A stretch of 53,151 nucleotides of DNA, taken from the NCBI GenBank assembly GCA_045615705.1, contig JAZLFH010000023.1, positions 1 to 53,151 of the forward strand. The letters are read 5' to 3'. A model generated the notes under the pieces. That model was not told the DNA's origin. It did not search any database and saw only the letters and a program-made list of their open reading frames with translations. A program made the translations under genes and the position numbers. Positions 35,739 to 43,751 of the stretch are shown piece after piece. Numbering within the stretch: position 1 is the first letter of the stretch; the number at the start of each line of letters is the position of its first letter. This DNA is from JAZLFH01 sp045615705. GTDB taxonomy: Bacteria > Bacillota > Clostridia > UMGS1883.

Positions 35739-36740
35739 TTACGGACAACAAATTACTCCGCCGCCCAAAACTTTTTCATTATCATAAAATACCGCAGACT
35801 GTCCCGATGTTACTGCCCGTATTTTCTTTTGCGGGATTACTTTTAAAAGGTTATTTTCTTTTATAACTTCGGCTTTCTCCTCGTTTTTTCCGTATCTGAC
35901 TTTAACCGAGCAAGAAAATTTTTCTTTTTCTTCCCCTATAAAACTATAATCACGGACATAAAAATTATCAAAATACTCTTCGCCCGATTCACCTAAAGTT
36001 ACCGTGTTATCTCTTATGTTTATTTTGGTTACAAACATTCTTTTCCCGAGTGCTATTTCAAGTCCTTTTCTCTGCCCTATCGTGTAATTTTGTATGCCTT
36101 TATGCCGTCCCAAAACATTTCCGTCTTTGTCTATGAAATTTCCCTCTTTAAGACTGCAATTCAAAAAGTCTTTATACCTTCCGTCCACAAAACAAATGTC
36201 TTGACTTTCCTTTTTGTTTGCCGAGTGAAGCGAGTTTTTCTCCGCCCTTTGTTTAACTTCCTCCTTCGTGCTGTTGCCGAGAGGTAAAAGAATGTGAGAA
36301 AGCATATCTTCTTTTAAGTTATAAAGCATATAACTTTGGTCTTTACTCAAATCAAGTGCCTTTTTTAAAACAAATCTTTCGTTTTCCTTTTCTATCCGTG
36401 CGTAATGTCCCGTTGCAAGAAAGTCATAGCCTTCTTTAAGCATATAATCATACAAAAGTCCGAATTTTATGTATTTATTGCAATTTACACACGGATTAGG
36501 CGTTTCACCGACAAGATAACTGTTTTTAAAAGGTTCGGTTACATACTTTTTAAACTCTTTTTTTAAATCCAGCACTATATGTTCTATGCCCATTTCCTGT
36601 GCCGTTCTTTTCGCACTGTCCATATCTTCGTTTCCGCAGAGCGAAAGCGTTATTCCCGTTACATTGTACTCTTTTTTTAAAAAATGTGCCGTATATGAAG
36701 AATCAACTCCGCCCGAAAGTGCGACTAATACTTTTTTCAT
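35739..36740 (-). CDS. mnmA: tRNA-specific 2-thiouridylase MnmA
   Basis: A 333-aa enzyme placing sulfur on U34 of tRNA Lys, Glu and Gln. The PP-loop SGGVDSS is at residues 9-15. The two catalytic Cys are in NPCVNCNKYIKF and SQDICFV, and HKGIQNYTIGQRKGL is the tRNA-contact region. ATG 36740 overlaps the upstream stop as ATGA, which fixes the start; a longer version would run into the HD gene. It is somewhat shorter than E. coli MnmA (about 368). Its substrates include tRNA-Gln and tRNA-Glu, charged by glnS and gltX in this window. Confidence 0.95.
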   Translation of the reverse strand: MKKVLVALSGGVDSSYTAHFLKKEYNVTGITLSLCGNEDMDSAKRTAQEMGIEHIVLDLKKEFKKYVTEPFKNSYLVGETPNPCVNCNKYIKFGLLYDYMLKEGYDFLATGHYARIEKENERFVLKKALDLSKDQSYMLYNLKEDMLSHILLPLGNSTKEEVKQRAEKNSLHSANKKESQDICFVDGRYKDFLNCSLKEGNFIDKDGNVLGRHKGIQNYTIGQRKGLEIALGKRMFVTKINIRDNTVTLGESGEEYFDNFYVRDYSFIGEEKEKFSCSVKVRYGKNEEKAEVIKENNLLKVIPQKKIRAVTSGQSAVFYDNEKVLGGGVICCP

Positions 36741-37318
36741 ACATTTTTTCCTTTTTCGGTTACAAATGTTGACCAAGTGTCTGCATATTGAAGCAAAAGA
36801 GTAAGCGGTTCCTCTTTCGTGGCAACCGATTTATTATCATCTACATACTGTCCGTCATGGTACATTATCGCCTGAACCTCTTCGGGTGAAAGACGAATAA
36901 AACGAAGTGCTATGTAAAGACTTCGAAGCGGAACGCTCATATATGTAAGTTTGTCGTTAAACGAATAAGGGTATGTCGGACCGTAACCGTACTGTTTTTG
37001 TCTTTCGGTAGGTTGATTTTCAATATACTGAGGCTCGCCCGGAAGACCGGCTTTACCCAAATCGTGCAAAAGTGCAACTATTACACAACTTTCATCTGTA
37101 ATTGATGGAGCCATGGCGTTTTTAAATCTTAAAAGATTTGTCGCAACATTGACGCTATGCTCCAAAAGTCCGCCTTTTTTACTCAAATGAAACCGCGTGC
37201 TTGCAGGTGAAGTGAGGTACGCTGTTTTATTCTCTATAAATTCCATAAGGCGGTCAAATTCTGCCTTCCTTTCAACCACCATAGATTTTAATTCGTTATA
37301 TTTTTCGAGTGTATTCAT
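36737..37318 (-). CDS. HD-domain phosphohydrolase
   Basis: A 193-aa cytoplasmic protein. The HD metal-binding motifs are a His in LLEHSVNVATNLL and the HD pair in VALLHDLGKAG, with a later MYHDGQYVDD region. The family cleaves phosphate from nucleotides or similar substrates; the substrate here is unknown. It opens the operon behind a consensus promoter and is coupled to mnmA by a 4-nt overlap. Confidence 0.8.
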   Translation of the reverse strand: MNTLEKYNELKSMVVERKAEFDRLMEFIENKTAYLTSPASTRFHLSKKGGLLEHSVNVATNLLRFKNAMAPSITDESCVIVALLHDLGKAGLPGEPQYIENQPTERQKQYGYGPTYPYSFNDKLTYMSVPLRSLYIALRFIRLSPEEVQAIMYHDGQYVDDNKSVATKEEPLTLLLQYADTWSTFVTEKGKNV

Positions 37319-37339
37319 AAAAACACATCCTTTTTGACA

Positions 37340-37368
37340 ATTATATATTTCAACAAGTTTTTTGTCAA
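37340..37368 (-). promoter_or_regulatory. Consensus promoter of the HD-mnmA-metY operon
   Basis: On the minus strand: TTGACA, a 17-nt spacer, TATAAT (perfect hexamers). Confidence 0.9.
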
Positions 37369-37421
37369 CCGAATTAATTTTTTCTTTTAGGTAAAAATAA
37401 GCACAAGAAAGGAAGTTTTTT

Positions 37422-39152
37422 ATGTCAAATCATCTTGCAAATGAAAAATCTTTGTATCTTCAAATGCACTCAAATAATCCTGTAAACTGGTACCCGTGGT
37501 GCGATGAGGCTTTCAGAAAAGCAAAAAAAGAAAACAAACCCGTATTTTTATCGGTAGGATACAGTGCGTGCCATTGGTGTAATGTTATGGCACGGGAAAA
37601 CTTTGAAGACGAAGGAGCCGCAAAAATTCTAAACGACAACTTTGTCGCCGTAAAGGTTGACAGAGAAGAGCGTCCCGACATTGATGCGGTTTATACAATG
37701 GCTTCAAACGCACTCGGTCAAGAGGGCGGATGGCCGCTTAATGTGTTTTTAACACCTCAAAAAAAGCCGTTTTTTTCCGGCGGTTATCTTCCGAGAGAAG
37801 ACCGCCACGGAGAAATCGGGTTTAAATCCCTTCTTCTCCGTGTAAAGGATGCTTGGGAACATAAAAGTGACGGAATTATGGAGTCGGCAAGCAGAGTTTC
37901 AGAATTTTTAAACAAAGAAGAACCAAAAAAGCATATCCCGATAACCAACAATACCGCACAAGACGCCGTAGAAAAACTTTTGGCGATAGAAGACAAAAAG
38001 TACGGCGGAATAGGTACTTCCACAAAATTTCCTCTTATTCATACCGTTATGTTTTTGCTGAAATACTTTGAATGTACCATGAACAAAGATGCTCTCGATA
38101 TGGCTGAAAATACTCTTTTGGCAATGTACAAGGGCGGAATTCACGACCACATCGGCAAAGGGTTTTTCAGATATGCCACCGACAGAGAGTGGGAAATTCC
38201 TCATTTTGAAAAGATGCTTATTGATAACGCCTACATCTGCCTCGGTTATGCAAAAGCATTTGAAGTTACCAAAAAACAGATGTATCTCTCTTGTGCAAAA
38301 GAGTGTGCCGATTTTATTTTGGAGGATTTAAAATGTGAAAACGGAGGATTTTACACATCGCTCGGTGCAGAGTCAAAAGACGGAGAAGGTGCTTTTTATA
38401 TATGGTTGCCCAAAGAAATCAATCAGATTTTGGGAAGTGAAAGAGGAACTAAATTTTGTGAATACTACTCAATAACCGACAGATGGGATTTTAAAGGCAA
38501 GTGCATTCCTCATATCGAAGGTCAAGTTTTAATAAACCCATTTGTCCAAGAAGCACAAGAAGTCAAAAAAGTCCGTGATGAAAAAAGAAAAAAACCTTCG
38601 ATTGATAAAAAAATTCTGACCCACGCAAACGCCGTGGTTGTCGTGGCTCTTGCTTCTTTGTATAAAATTTCGGGCGAGGAAAAATACCTAAACGAAGCAA
38701 TCTCCGCTTGTGATTTTATTATTTCTAACATGAAAGATCAATCCGGCAGGCTCTTGGCAGGCATAAACGAGCGTGAAGTAAAAGGTTTTTCGGAAGATTA
38801 TGTAAACTTGACTTGGGCGGTTATGACTCTTTATGAAATAACTCACGAAAAAAAGTATCTTGACGAGGCAATTTCTCTTACAAAAGATACTCTTTCATAC
38901 TTTATGTCGAGTTTGGGCGGGTTGAATTTCTACGGCAATGACCAAGAAAGGCTCATTGCTCCCTTAAATGACGCCTATGACGGTGCTACACCATCTCCCA
39001 ATTCCGTATTTTTGCTCACTTTAAAAATGCTGTACCGTGCAACGCTTAATCCTCTTTATCAAAGCACATACTACGGAATTTTGGAACATTTCGGCGGTGA
39101 ATGTAATATGATGAGTGCAAATCATGCATTTATGCTCTATGCTTTTTTGTAA
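37422..39152 (+). CDS. Thioredoxin-like DUF255 protein (YyaL/SSP411 family)
   Basis: A 576-aa cytoplasmic protein. The N-terminal 160 residues are a thioredoxin-fold domain of the DUF255 type: SLYLQMHSNNPVNWYPW, SACHWCNVMARENFED and GGWPLNVFLTP are its signatures. The usual HWCHVM is HWCNVM here. The rest is an alpha/alpha-barrel, glycosidase-like region (PHFEKMLIDNAYI, EDYVNLTWAVMTLYE). The function is not established for the family. It is about 100 residues shorter than many members but the motifs are intact. AAAGGAAG precedes ATG 37422; no partner genes follow. Confidence 0.88.
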   Translation: MSNHLANEKSLYLQMHSNNPVNWYPWCDEAFRKAKKENKPVFLSVGYSACHWCNVMARENFEDEGAAKILNDNFVAVKVDREERPDIDAVYTMASNALGQEGGWPLNVFLTPQKKPFFSGGYLPREDRHGEIGFKSLLLRVKDAWEHKSDGIMESASRVSEFLNKEEPKKHIPITNNTAQDAVEKLLAIEDKKYGGIGTSTKFPLIHTVMFLLKYFECTMNKDALDMAENTLLAMYKGGIHDHIGKGFFRYATDREWEIPHFEKMLIDNAYICLGYAKAFEVTKKQMYLSCAKECADFILEDLKCENGGFYTSLGAESKDGEGAFYIWLPKEINQILGSERGTKFCEYYSITDRWDFKGKCIPHIEGQVLINPFVQEAQEVKKVRDEKRKKPSIDKKILTHANAVVVVALASLYKISGEEKYLNEAISACDFIISNMKDQSGRLLAGINEREVKGFSEDYVNLTWAVMTLYEITHEKKYLDEAISLTKDTLSYFMSSLGGLNFYGNDQERLIAPLNDAYDGATPSPNSVFLLTLKMLYRATLNPLYQSTYYGILEHFGGECNMMSANHAFMLYAFL

Positions 39153-39229
39153 ATAACAATATAATGTAGCTCTAAAAAATCCGTTACCCTTCATTTTGTA
39201 CTTTTTTAAAAGAATTTACATTTTTTCTA

Positions 39230-39258
39230 TTGCAGTTTTTTCTGCATTATGGTAAAAT
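39230..39258 (+). promoter_or_regulatory. Promoter of the second SLH gene
   Basis: TTGCAG (39230-39235), a 17-nt spacer and TAAAAT (39253-39258), with AAGGAAGGGG before ATG 39285. Confidence 0.75.
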
Positions 39259-39284
39259 AGTCAAAAGGAAGGGGACGATACAAA

Positions 39285-41093
39285 ATGAAAAAAAGATTTA
39301 TTTCGCTGATGCTCGTTATTTGTATGCTTTTCAGCATTACCGCATTTGCTTCGGGTGCTTTTTCCGATGTTACGGAAAGTAATCTCGGTTGGGCAATTAA
39401 CGAGATTGAAGAAATGACTAAAAACGGTATTATTAAGGGTTACAGTGATGGAACTTTCCGTCCTAATCAGGCTATTAAAAAGATTGAGGCTCTTATTTTG
39501 GCTTCTCGTGTTGCAGGGTTCACTTCGGATAACTACTCCTCTTTTACAGACCGTGCCACACAACTTTTCTCAAAAGCACTTTCGGGCTATGATTGTGAAT
39601 ACACGGAGGAAGTTTCATACCTTCTTTATAAAGGTGCGATCTTAGCCGATGACCTTCCCAACTATTTAAACGATCAGATGGGTGCCTTTAAGCGTTACGA
39701 AGCCGCAATTCTTTTCACAAAGATTATGGGAAAAGACAAGGAAGCAAAATCAGATAACGGTTCAAAGTTGACTTACAAAGATAAAGCATCCATTCCCAAG
39801 GAAGCATTGGGTTATGTCCAGTATATGTACGACACGGGTATTATGCAAGGTGATGACAACACATTCAGTCCCAACGATTCTTTGACCCGTGCTCAGGTTG
39901 CTTTGATGCTTTACAGGGTTTTGGGTTATATTGACCAGACCGTTTCTGTCGGCACAATCACTTCTTGCGATGGTGCAACAGGCAAGGTTTCGTTTAGAGA
40001 TTTAGATTCTAAAATTGCTACCGTTACATTAACTTCCGATATTCCCGTAAATGTTAACGGTGTTATCTCTTCTGTTTCCGCAATAAAAACAGGTGTTGAA
40101 ATTGCTGTATTTTACAGAGGAGATGATATTTACTCGGTTGAAGTTTTAAACCCGATCACAGATGAGAGCGTAAGCGGTAAAGTTGTATCGGTTGCAAGCA
40201 GTTCTTCTCCGAGAATTACAATTACGGATTCCGTTTCGGGTAATACTCGTGATATATTCCTTTGTGATACTCCCGCAATTTACAAAGATAATGTAACGGC
40301 TACTTTAAACCAGATTTCAAAAGACGACTTTGTAACAATTGAGATTAAAGATTCACTCGGTACTCATGTTTATATTCAGGATAAATCGTCAAAGGTTACA
40401 GGTACCGTTGAAAGCGTAACGGTAAACGCAAACTCCACCGACCTTTCTGTTTTAACTCAGAGCGGTGAGGTTATAACATATACTGTCGATTCAGATGTTA
40501 CTGTTAAGAAGAACGACAACGAAGCAACTCTTCGCGACATTTTATCGGGCGACCGTGTTACACTTTCTCTTTCTTACGGCACGGTTACAAAAATTGTTGC
40601 TACTGCCACAAAGACAAGTGCAACAGGTATTATTGAAGCAATAACAATTTCGAGCAATCCCTCAATTACAATCAAGTCAAACGGCGAATCTTCCACTTAT
40701 TCAATCGTTTCCGGCACAGAGTATCAGTTGGAAGGCGTTATAAATGCAGGAATTTATGACCTTCGTTTAGGTTGGAATGTTGCTCTTTCGCTCGAAGGAA
40801 ACATTGCTACTAAGATTACCACAAAATCAGTCGCCACTTCCGCTTCATTTACGGGTGTTATTGAATCGGTAAACGCAAGTTACTATGCCATAACTCTTGC
40901 AGTCGAAAATGACGGAGTTTATGAATCCCAGCAGGTTTTTGCAGCAAAGACAGGCACAACCGTATCTGCTAAAATTTACAACTCAAACGGTTCTATCGCA
41001 TTTAAGAAACTTAAAGTCGGTGATACCGTTATTGTAAGCGGTTCGTATTCAAACGGAATTTTTGAAGCAAAAACCATAGTTGTTGTAGATTAG
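39285..41093 (+). CDS. SLH-domain surface protein with five tandem ~75-aa units
   Basis: A 602-aa secreted protein. The signal peptide is residues 1-23 (FISLMLVICMLFSITAFASG). Three SLH domains follow at about 25-75, 95-145 and 160-215 (FSDVTESNLGWAINEIEEM, GAFKRYEAAILFTKIMG, SLTRAQVALMLYRVLGY). From residue 222 to the end there are five units spaced about 75 residues (near 222, 297, 372, 447, 523), each opening with a G-hydrophobic-x-S/A-I/V motif such as VTGTVESVTV or FTGVIESVNA. It probably anchors to wall polymer and presents the beta-rich repeats outside. No terminator follows; the T-box promoter starts 4 nt past the stop. Confidence 0.88.
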   Translation: MKKRFISLMLVICMLFSITAFASGAFSDVTESNLGWAINEIEEMTKNGIIKGYSDGTFRPNQAIKKIEALILASRVAGFTSDNYSSFTDRATQLFSKALSGYDCEYTEEVSYLLYKGAILADDLPNYLNDQMGAFKRYEAAILFTKIMGKDKEAKSDNGSKLTYKDKASIPKEALGYVQYMYDTGIMQGDDNTFSPNDSLTRAQVALMLYRVLGYIDQTVSVGTITSCDGATGKVSFRDLDSKIATVTLTSDIPVNVNGVISSVSAIKTGVEIAVFYRGDDIYSVEVLNPITDESVSGKVVSVASSSSPRITITDSVSGNTRDIFLCDTPAIYKDNVTATLNQISKDDFVTIEIKDSLGTHVYIQDKSSKVTGTVESVTVNANSTDLSVLTQSGEVITYTVDSDVTVKKNDNEATLRDILSGDRVTLSLSYGTVTKIVATATKTSATGIIEAITISSNPSITIKSNGESSTYSIVSGTEYQLEGVINAGIYDLRLGWNVALSLEGNIATKITTKSVATSASFTGVIESVNASYYAITLAVENDGVYESQQVFAAKTGTTVSAKIYNSNGSIAFKKLKVGDTVIVSGSYSNGIFEAKTIVVVD

Positions 41094-41096
41094 TTC

Positions 41097-41125
41097 TTGA
41101 CAAAAGAATTTTTGTGTGGTATTTT
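41097..41125 (+). promoter_or_regulatory. Promoter of the T-box leader
   Basis: TTGACA (41097-41102), a 17-nt spacer and TATTTT (41120-41125). The predicted transcript start is near 41132. Confidence 0.75.
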
Positions 41126-41131
41126 AATATA

Positions 41132-41390
41132 AATCAAATATAAAGGCTATGACGAAGACGGGCGAAAACAATCCTTCAAGAGAGTCGGCGGTTGCTGTGA
41201 GCCGATAGGTGAATTTTCAAGCCATATCACTTCCGAGCCGAAACGGTGAATTTTTTAGCCGTTTCCGATAACCTTGCGTAAGTAGGAACGGTTTGTTGGA
41301 ACCGTGAGTGGTGTTATTACACAATTTGAGTGGTACCGCGGATTTTATATTCGTCTCAAAGTTTTCTTTGGGACGAATTTTTATTTTCAT
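41132..41390 (+). promoter_or_regulatory. T-box riboswitch, specifier best read as AUC (isoleucine)
   Basis: Visible parts, in order: a stem I base with GGCT/AGCC and a kink-turn-like bulge; the distal AGAGAG (41179-41184) with a TCGGC/GCCGA loop stem; a specifier loop whose 3' strand is ATATCA, giving ATC (41226-41228) followed by the usual purine; a linker hairpin (ACGGTT/AACCGT); the T-box sequence TGGTACCGCGG (41331-41341); and a terminator stem ATTCGTCTCAAAG/CTTTGGGACGAAT (41349-41378) with a T-run. The U at the fourth T-box position pairs with discriminator base A, as in tRNA-Ile. Uncharged tRNA should prevent termination and turn on the gene starting at 41409. Confidence 0.88.
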
Positions 41391-41408
41391 TTGAAAGGAC
41401 TTGTGTTT

Positions 41409-43685
41409 ATGCTTGAAAGAATAGGTGAAATTGCAGGGCGTATCAGAGATTTGAGAGAAGTCTTGGACATTTCTGTTAGTGAAATGGCTGAATTCACTCA
41501 CATAACCGAGGAAGAATACCTCAACTTTGAAAATGGTGAAACGGACTTTTCTTTTAACTTCATTTACAAATGTGCAAAGAGATTTGGCGTTGACATTGCA
41601 GACATAATTGTAGGAACAAGTCCCAAACTTACTTCTTATTCTGTTGTCCGCAATGGCGATGGCGTGGACTTGGCAAGACGGGAAGGTTTTCGTTACAGAA
41701 ACTTAGCTCCGCTTTTTAAAGGAAAGATGGCAGAGCCGTTTTATGTAACCGCACCGTATCAGGAAAAAGAAGACAATGAAGAAATCAAAGTTTCTTCGCA
41801 CAAAGGTCAGGAAATTGATTTCATACTCGAAGGTTCATTAAAGGTCAGAATAGATTCTCATATCGAAATTTTAAATCCCGGCGATGTTATCTATTATGAC
41901 AGTACCACCCCACACGGAATGGTCGCAACAGGCGGAAAAGACTGCAAATTCTATGCAGTAGTCTTAAATCCGACAGGCGATGCTTTATCGGAAGATGTCG
42001 TATTTCATGAAGACATTCCCACTCATACACACACGCACACAAATGGCGTTTCATCTAAGTTTATCACCACAAAAGAAGACAAAGACGGCAGGCTTTTGGA
42101 AATAGATTTTAAAAATGAAGAAAACTTTAATTTTGCTTTTGATGTCCTTGATGAAATAGCAAAAAAATCACCCGATAAGACTGCAATGCTTCATCTTGAT
42201 TCCAAAAAGAACGAGCATCGCTTCACATTCTCGGAGATTTCACGCCTTTCTTCAAAAGCGGCAAATTACTTTGCAAGTCTGGGAATTGAAAAAGGCGACA
42301 GAGTAATGCTTGTTTTAAAGCGTAATTGGGAATTTTGGGTCGCAATTAACGCTCTTCACAAAATCGGTGCAATAGTTGTTCCCGCTACAAACCTTTTGGT
42401 TGAGCATGACTTTGAGTATCGCTTTAACGCAGCAGGTATCAAAGCGATTTGTGCAACTATTGACGGAAATGTGGCAGAAGAAGTTGAAAAAGCACAAAAG
42501 AACTCACCCACACTTGAAATTAAGATTATTGCAGGCGGAAAAAGAGAAGGTTGGAGAGATTTTGACAAAGAAATCGAAAAACACTCCGACATTTTCGAAA
42601 AACCAACCGGCGACAAACTTGCAAAAGGCTCTGACCCTATGCTTATGTTTTTTACATCGGGAACTACCGGCTATCCAAAAATTGCAATGCACAACTTTAA
42701 GTATCCGCTCGGTCATTTTATAACCGCAAAATACTGGCACAATGTAAATCCTGACGGACTTCACTTTACCATTGCCGATACAGGTTGGGGAAAAGCTCTT
42801 TGGGGAAAACTTTACGGGCAGTGGCTCTGTGAAGCAGGTGTATTTACATACGATTTTGACAGATTTAACGCAGATGACATTCTTCCTCTCTTTAAGAAAT
42901 ACAACATCACAACATTTTGTGCCCCTCCGACAATGTATCGTTTCTTTATCCGTGAGGACTTGTCAAAGTACGATTTGTCAAGTCTTGAATATGCAACCGT
43001 TGCGGGTGAAGCACTAAACCCTGAGGTCTATAATATTTTCTATAAGGCTACCGGCGTTTCTTTGATGGAAGGATTCGGTCAGACAGAAACTACCGTTGCC
43101 ATTGCAAACTTGGTCGGAACCAAACCAAAACCCGGTTCTATGGGTAAGCCGAGTCCACTTTACGATATTTGCATCTTAAATCCGGACGGAACAAGCGTAA
43201 AACCGGGCGAAACAGGTGAAATCTGCATAAGAACCGACAAAAAAGTTCCTTGCGGTCTTTTCATGGGTTACTATAATGATGAAGAAAAAACTCGTGAGTG
43301 TTGGCATGACGGCATATACCACACCGGCGACACCGCTTGGCAGGACGAAGACGGATATCTTTGGTATATCGGAAGATGCGATGATGTTATTAAATCATCG
43401 GGATACAGAATAGGACCTTTTGAAATTGAAAGTGTGCTTATGGAACTTCCGTATGTATTAGAGTGTGCAATAACCGCCGCTCCCGATGAAATCAGAGGTC
43501 AGGTTGTTAAGGCAACCATCGTTTTGACCAAGGATAAAAAGCCATCCGATGAACTCAAAAAAGAAATCCAGAACTATGTCAAAACTCATACCGCTCCGTA
43601 TAAATATCCGAGAATTATAGACTTTGTAGATGCACTTCCAAAGACAATAAGCGGAAAAATTCGCCGTGTTGAGTTAAGAGAATAA
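41409..43685 (+). CDS. XRE-cupin-acyl-CoA synthetase fusion protein
   Basis: A 758-aa three-part protein. Residues 5-65 form an XRE helix-turn-helix. About 110-190 form a cupin (HKGQEIDFILEGSLKV, PGDVIYYDSTTPHGM). A His/Thr linker THTHTHT lies near 205-211. From about 240 to the end is an ANL-superfamily acyl-CoA synthetase: phosphate loop FTSGTTGYPK near 415, EGFGQTETT, YHTGDTAWQDEDGYLWYIGRCDD and the catalytic Lys750 in SGKIRR. It most resembles acetyl/medium-chain acyl-CoA synthetases. ATG 41409 follows GAAAGGA; the 35 codons upstream lie in the T-box terminator. It probably activates a carboxylic acid to its CoA ester while sensing or binding something through its N-terminus. The substrate is unknown; the T-box hints at isoleucine supply. 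Confidence 0.88.
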   Translation: MLERIGEIAGRIRDLREVLDISVSEMAEFTHITEEEYLNFENGETDFSFNFIYKCAKRFGVDIADIIVGTSPKLTSYSVVRNGDGVDLARREGFRYRNLAPLFKGKMAEPFYVTAPYQEKEDNEEIKVSSHKGQEIDFILEGSLKVRIDSHIEILNPGDVIYYDSTTPHGMVATGGKDCKFYAVVLNPTGDALSEDVVFHEDIPTHTHTHTNGVSSKFITTKEDKDGRLLEIDFKNEENFNFAFDVLDEIAKKSPDKTAMLHLDSKKNEHRFTFSEISRLSSKAANYFASLGIEKGDRVMLVLKRNWEFWVAINALHKIGAIVVPATNLLVEHDFEYRFNAAGIKAICATIDGNVAEEVEKAQKNSPTLEIKIIAGGKREGWRDFDKEIEKHSDIFEKPTGDKLAKGSDPMLMFFTSGTTGYPKIAMHNFKYPLGHFITAKYWHNVNPDGLHFTIADTGWGKALWGKLYGQWLCEAGVFTYDFDRFNADDILPLFKKYNITTFCAPPTMYRFFIREDLSKYDLSSLEYATVAGEALNPEVYNIFYKATGVSLMEGFGQTETTVAIANLVGTKPKPGSMGKPSPLYDICILNPDGTSVKPGETGEICIRTDKKVPCGLFMGYYNDEEKTRECWHDGIYHTGDTAWQDEDGYLWYIGRCDDVIKSSGYRIGPFEIESVLMELPYVLECAITAAPDEIRGQVVKATIVLTKDKKPSDELKKEIQNYVKTHTAPYKYPRIIDFVDALPKTISGKIRRVELRE

Positions 43686-43691
43686 TGTTTG

Positions 43692-43720
43692 TTGACAACA
43701 TATTTCGTGAATGATATAAT
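43692..43720 (+). promoter_or_regulatory. Perfect-consensus promoter of the capD-like gene
   Basis: TTGACA (43692-43697), a 17-nt spacer and TATAAT (43715-43720), 31 nt before ATG 43752. Confidence 0.9.
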
Positions 43721-43751
43721 TAAATTTGCAAAAAGTTTACGAGGTGTTCGC

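Noticed and set aside
39221..39260. GCAG/CTGC inverted repeat near the second SLH promoter as an operator
   Set aside because: Only four paired bases around a T-run; chance occurrence is likely.
41304..41408. 35-codon N-terminal extension of the XRE-cupin-ligase frame
   Set aside because: It runs through the T-box sequence and terminator hairpin, while ATG 41409 has GAAAGGA and the normal HTH start.
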